DNA of 5,438 nt from contig JBKECE010000293.1 in assembly GCA_047974325.1 (NCBI GenBank), forward strand, positions 1 to 5,438, in the 5' to 3' direction. Source of the stretch: QVMP01 sp047974325 (GTDB taxonomy: Bacteria; Bacteroidota; Bacteroidia; Bacteroidales; Dysgonomonadaceae). The notes under the pieces are model-generated. The model had not been told where the DNA came from. It did no database searches and saw nothing but the letters and a program-made list of their open reading frames with translations. Each line of letters starts with the position of its first letter. Position 1 is the first letter of the stretch. Position numbers and translations under genes: made by a program. Shown here piece by piece: positions 5,266 through 5,438 of this stretch.

Positions 5266-5438
5266 ATTGCTTGTCCCTTTCATACTGAAATGGGAAGGTG
5301 GATTTGTGAATGATCCAGACGATTCAGGAGGAGCAACTAATATGGGAGTTACCATCGCTACCTGGAAACAGGTTGGTTATGACAAAGACGGAGATGGGTT
5401 CATCGGAATCAAAGATCTAAAACTCCTAACCAAAGACG
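5252..5438 (+). CDS. GH108 N-acetylmuramidase endolysin, N-terminal part (runs off the window)
   Basis: The first 62 codons of a lysozyme-like endolysin of glycoside hydrolase family 108, which cleaves the beta-1,4 bond in peptidoglycan between N-acetylmuramic acid and N-acetylglucosamine. The start matches the family: a short hydrophobic helix (LLVPFILKW), then the EGG motif with Glu15 as the expected catalytic acid, followed by FVNDPDDSGGATNMGVTIAT (residues 18-37), the conserved second part of the GH108 signature. Residues 44-55 (DKDGDGFIGIKD) form an EF-hand-like loop, with acidic residues at loop positions 1, 3, 5 and 12, Gly at 6 and Ile at 8. There is no signal peptide, so the protein needs the holin to cross the inner membrane. 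The ATG lies 14 bases inside the end of the holin gene, suggesting translational coupling. The C-terminal part, possibly with a peptidoglycan-binding domain, is outside the window. Confidence 0.9.
   Translation, partial: MAKIELLVPFILKWEGGFVNDPDDSGGATNMGVTIATWKQVGYDKDGDGFIGIKDLKLLTKD
5381..5416 (+). other. EF-hand-like calcium-binding loop in the endolysin
   Basis: The 12-residue loop DKDGDGFIGIKD has Asp at positions 1, 3, 5 and 12, Gly at 6, Phe at 7 and a hydrophobic Ile at 8, the classic DxDxDG arrangement. It follows the helix ATWKQVGY and precedes another helix (LKLLT). The fit suggests calcium binding near the catalytic face. Binding itself is not shown by sequence. Confidence 0.6.

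Noticed and set aside
1..5438. tRNA genes, CRISPR arrays, insertion sequences, attachment sites, promoters of the Bacteroidetes type
   Set aside because: Read through for cloverleaf arms, regular short repeats, terminal inverted repeats and TAnnTTTG-like -7 elements in gene-flanking positions; nothing convincing was found by eye.

Overview
The window reads as one strand of a late-gene block from a tailed bacteriophage or prophage of a Bacteroidetes host, most likely a Bacteroidales gut or oral bacterium. The evidence is the type of portal protein, a Bacteroidetes-type holin with a charged C-terminal tail, a GH108 muramidase endolysin, moderate to low GC, and an almost complete lack of Shine-Dalgarno sequences in front of the genes. 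The genus cannot be settled from this sequence. Whether this is an integrated prophage, a free phage or a decaying remnant cannot be told either: no attachment site, integrase or host gene is in view.

Layout, all on the + strand: (1) 13-474, a small Cys-containing protein of unknown function, whose frame is open to the left edge; (2) 479-1648, a portal protein candidate; (3) 1623-2186, a probable head-tail connector/adaptor, overlapping the end of the portal gene; (4) 2190-4574, a large modular tail fibre or receptor-binding protein with two knob-like modules, a beta-rich middle and a leucine-rich-repeat-like C-terminus; (5) 4580-4780, an unknown 66-residue protein; (6) 4786-5265, a holin; (7) 5252 to the right edge, the N-terminal 62 residues of a GH108 N-acetylmuramidase endolysin carrying an EF-hand-type calcium loop.

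Genes are separated by 3-5 bases or overlap by 14-26 bases. I see no internal promoter or terminator, so the block is probably one transcription unit driven from outside the window. The logic runs from DNA packaging and the head-tail junction, through host recognition, to membrane permeabilisation and cell-wall digestion. Major capsid, maturation protease, terminase and tape-measure genes are absent and must lie outside, most likely upstream, if the phage is intact.

No clearly new biological system is evident. The most informative points are the mosaic receptor-binding protein, the calcium-loop insertion next to the endolysin active site, the unassigned Cys protein beside the portal, and the direct portal-connector-fibre-lysis gene order. 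There is no stretch above 300 bases without a gene.
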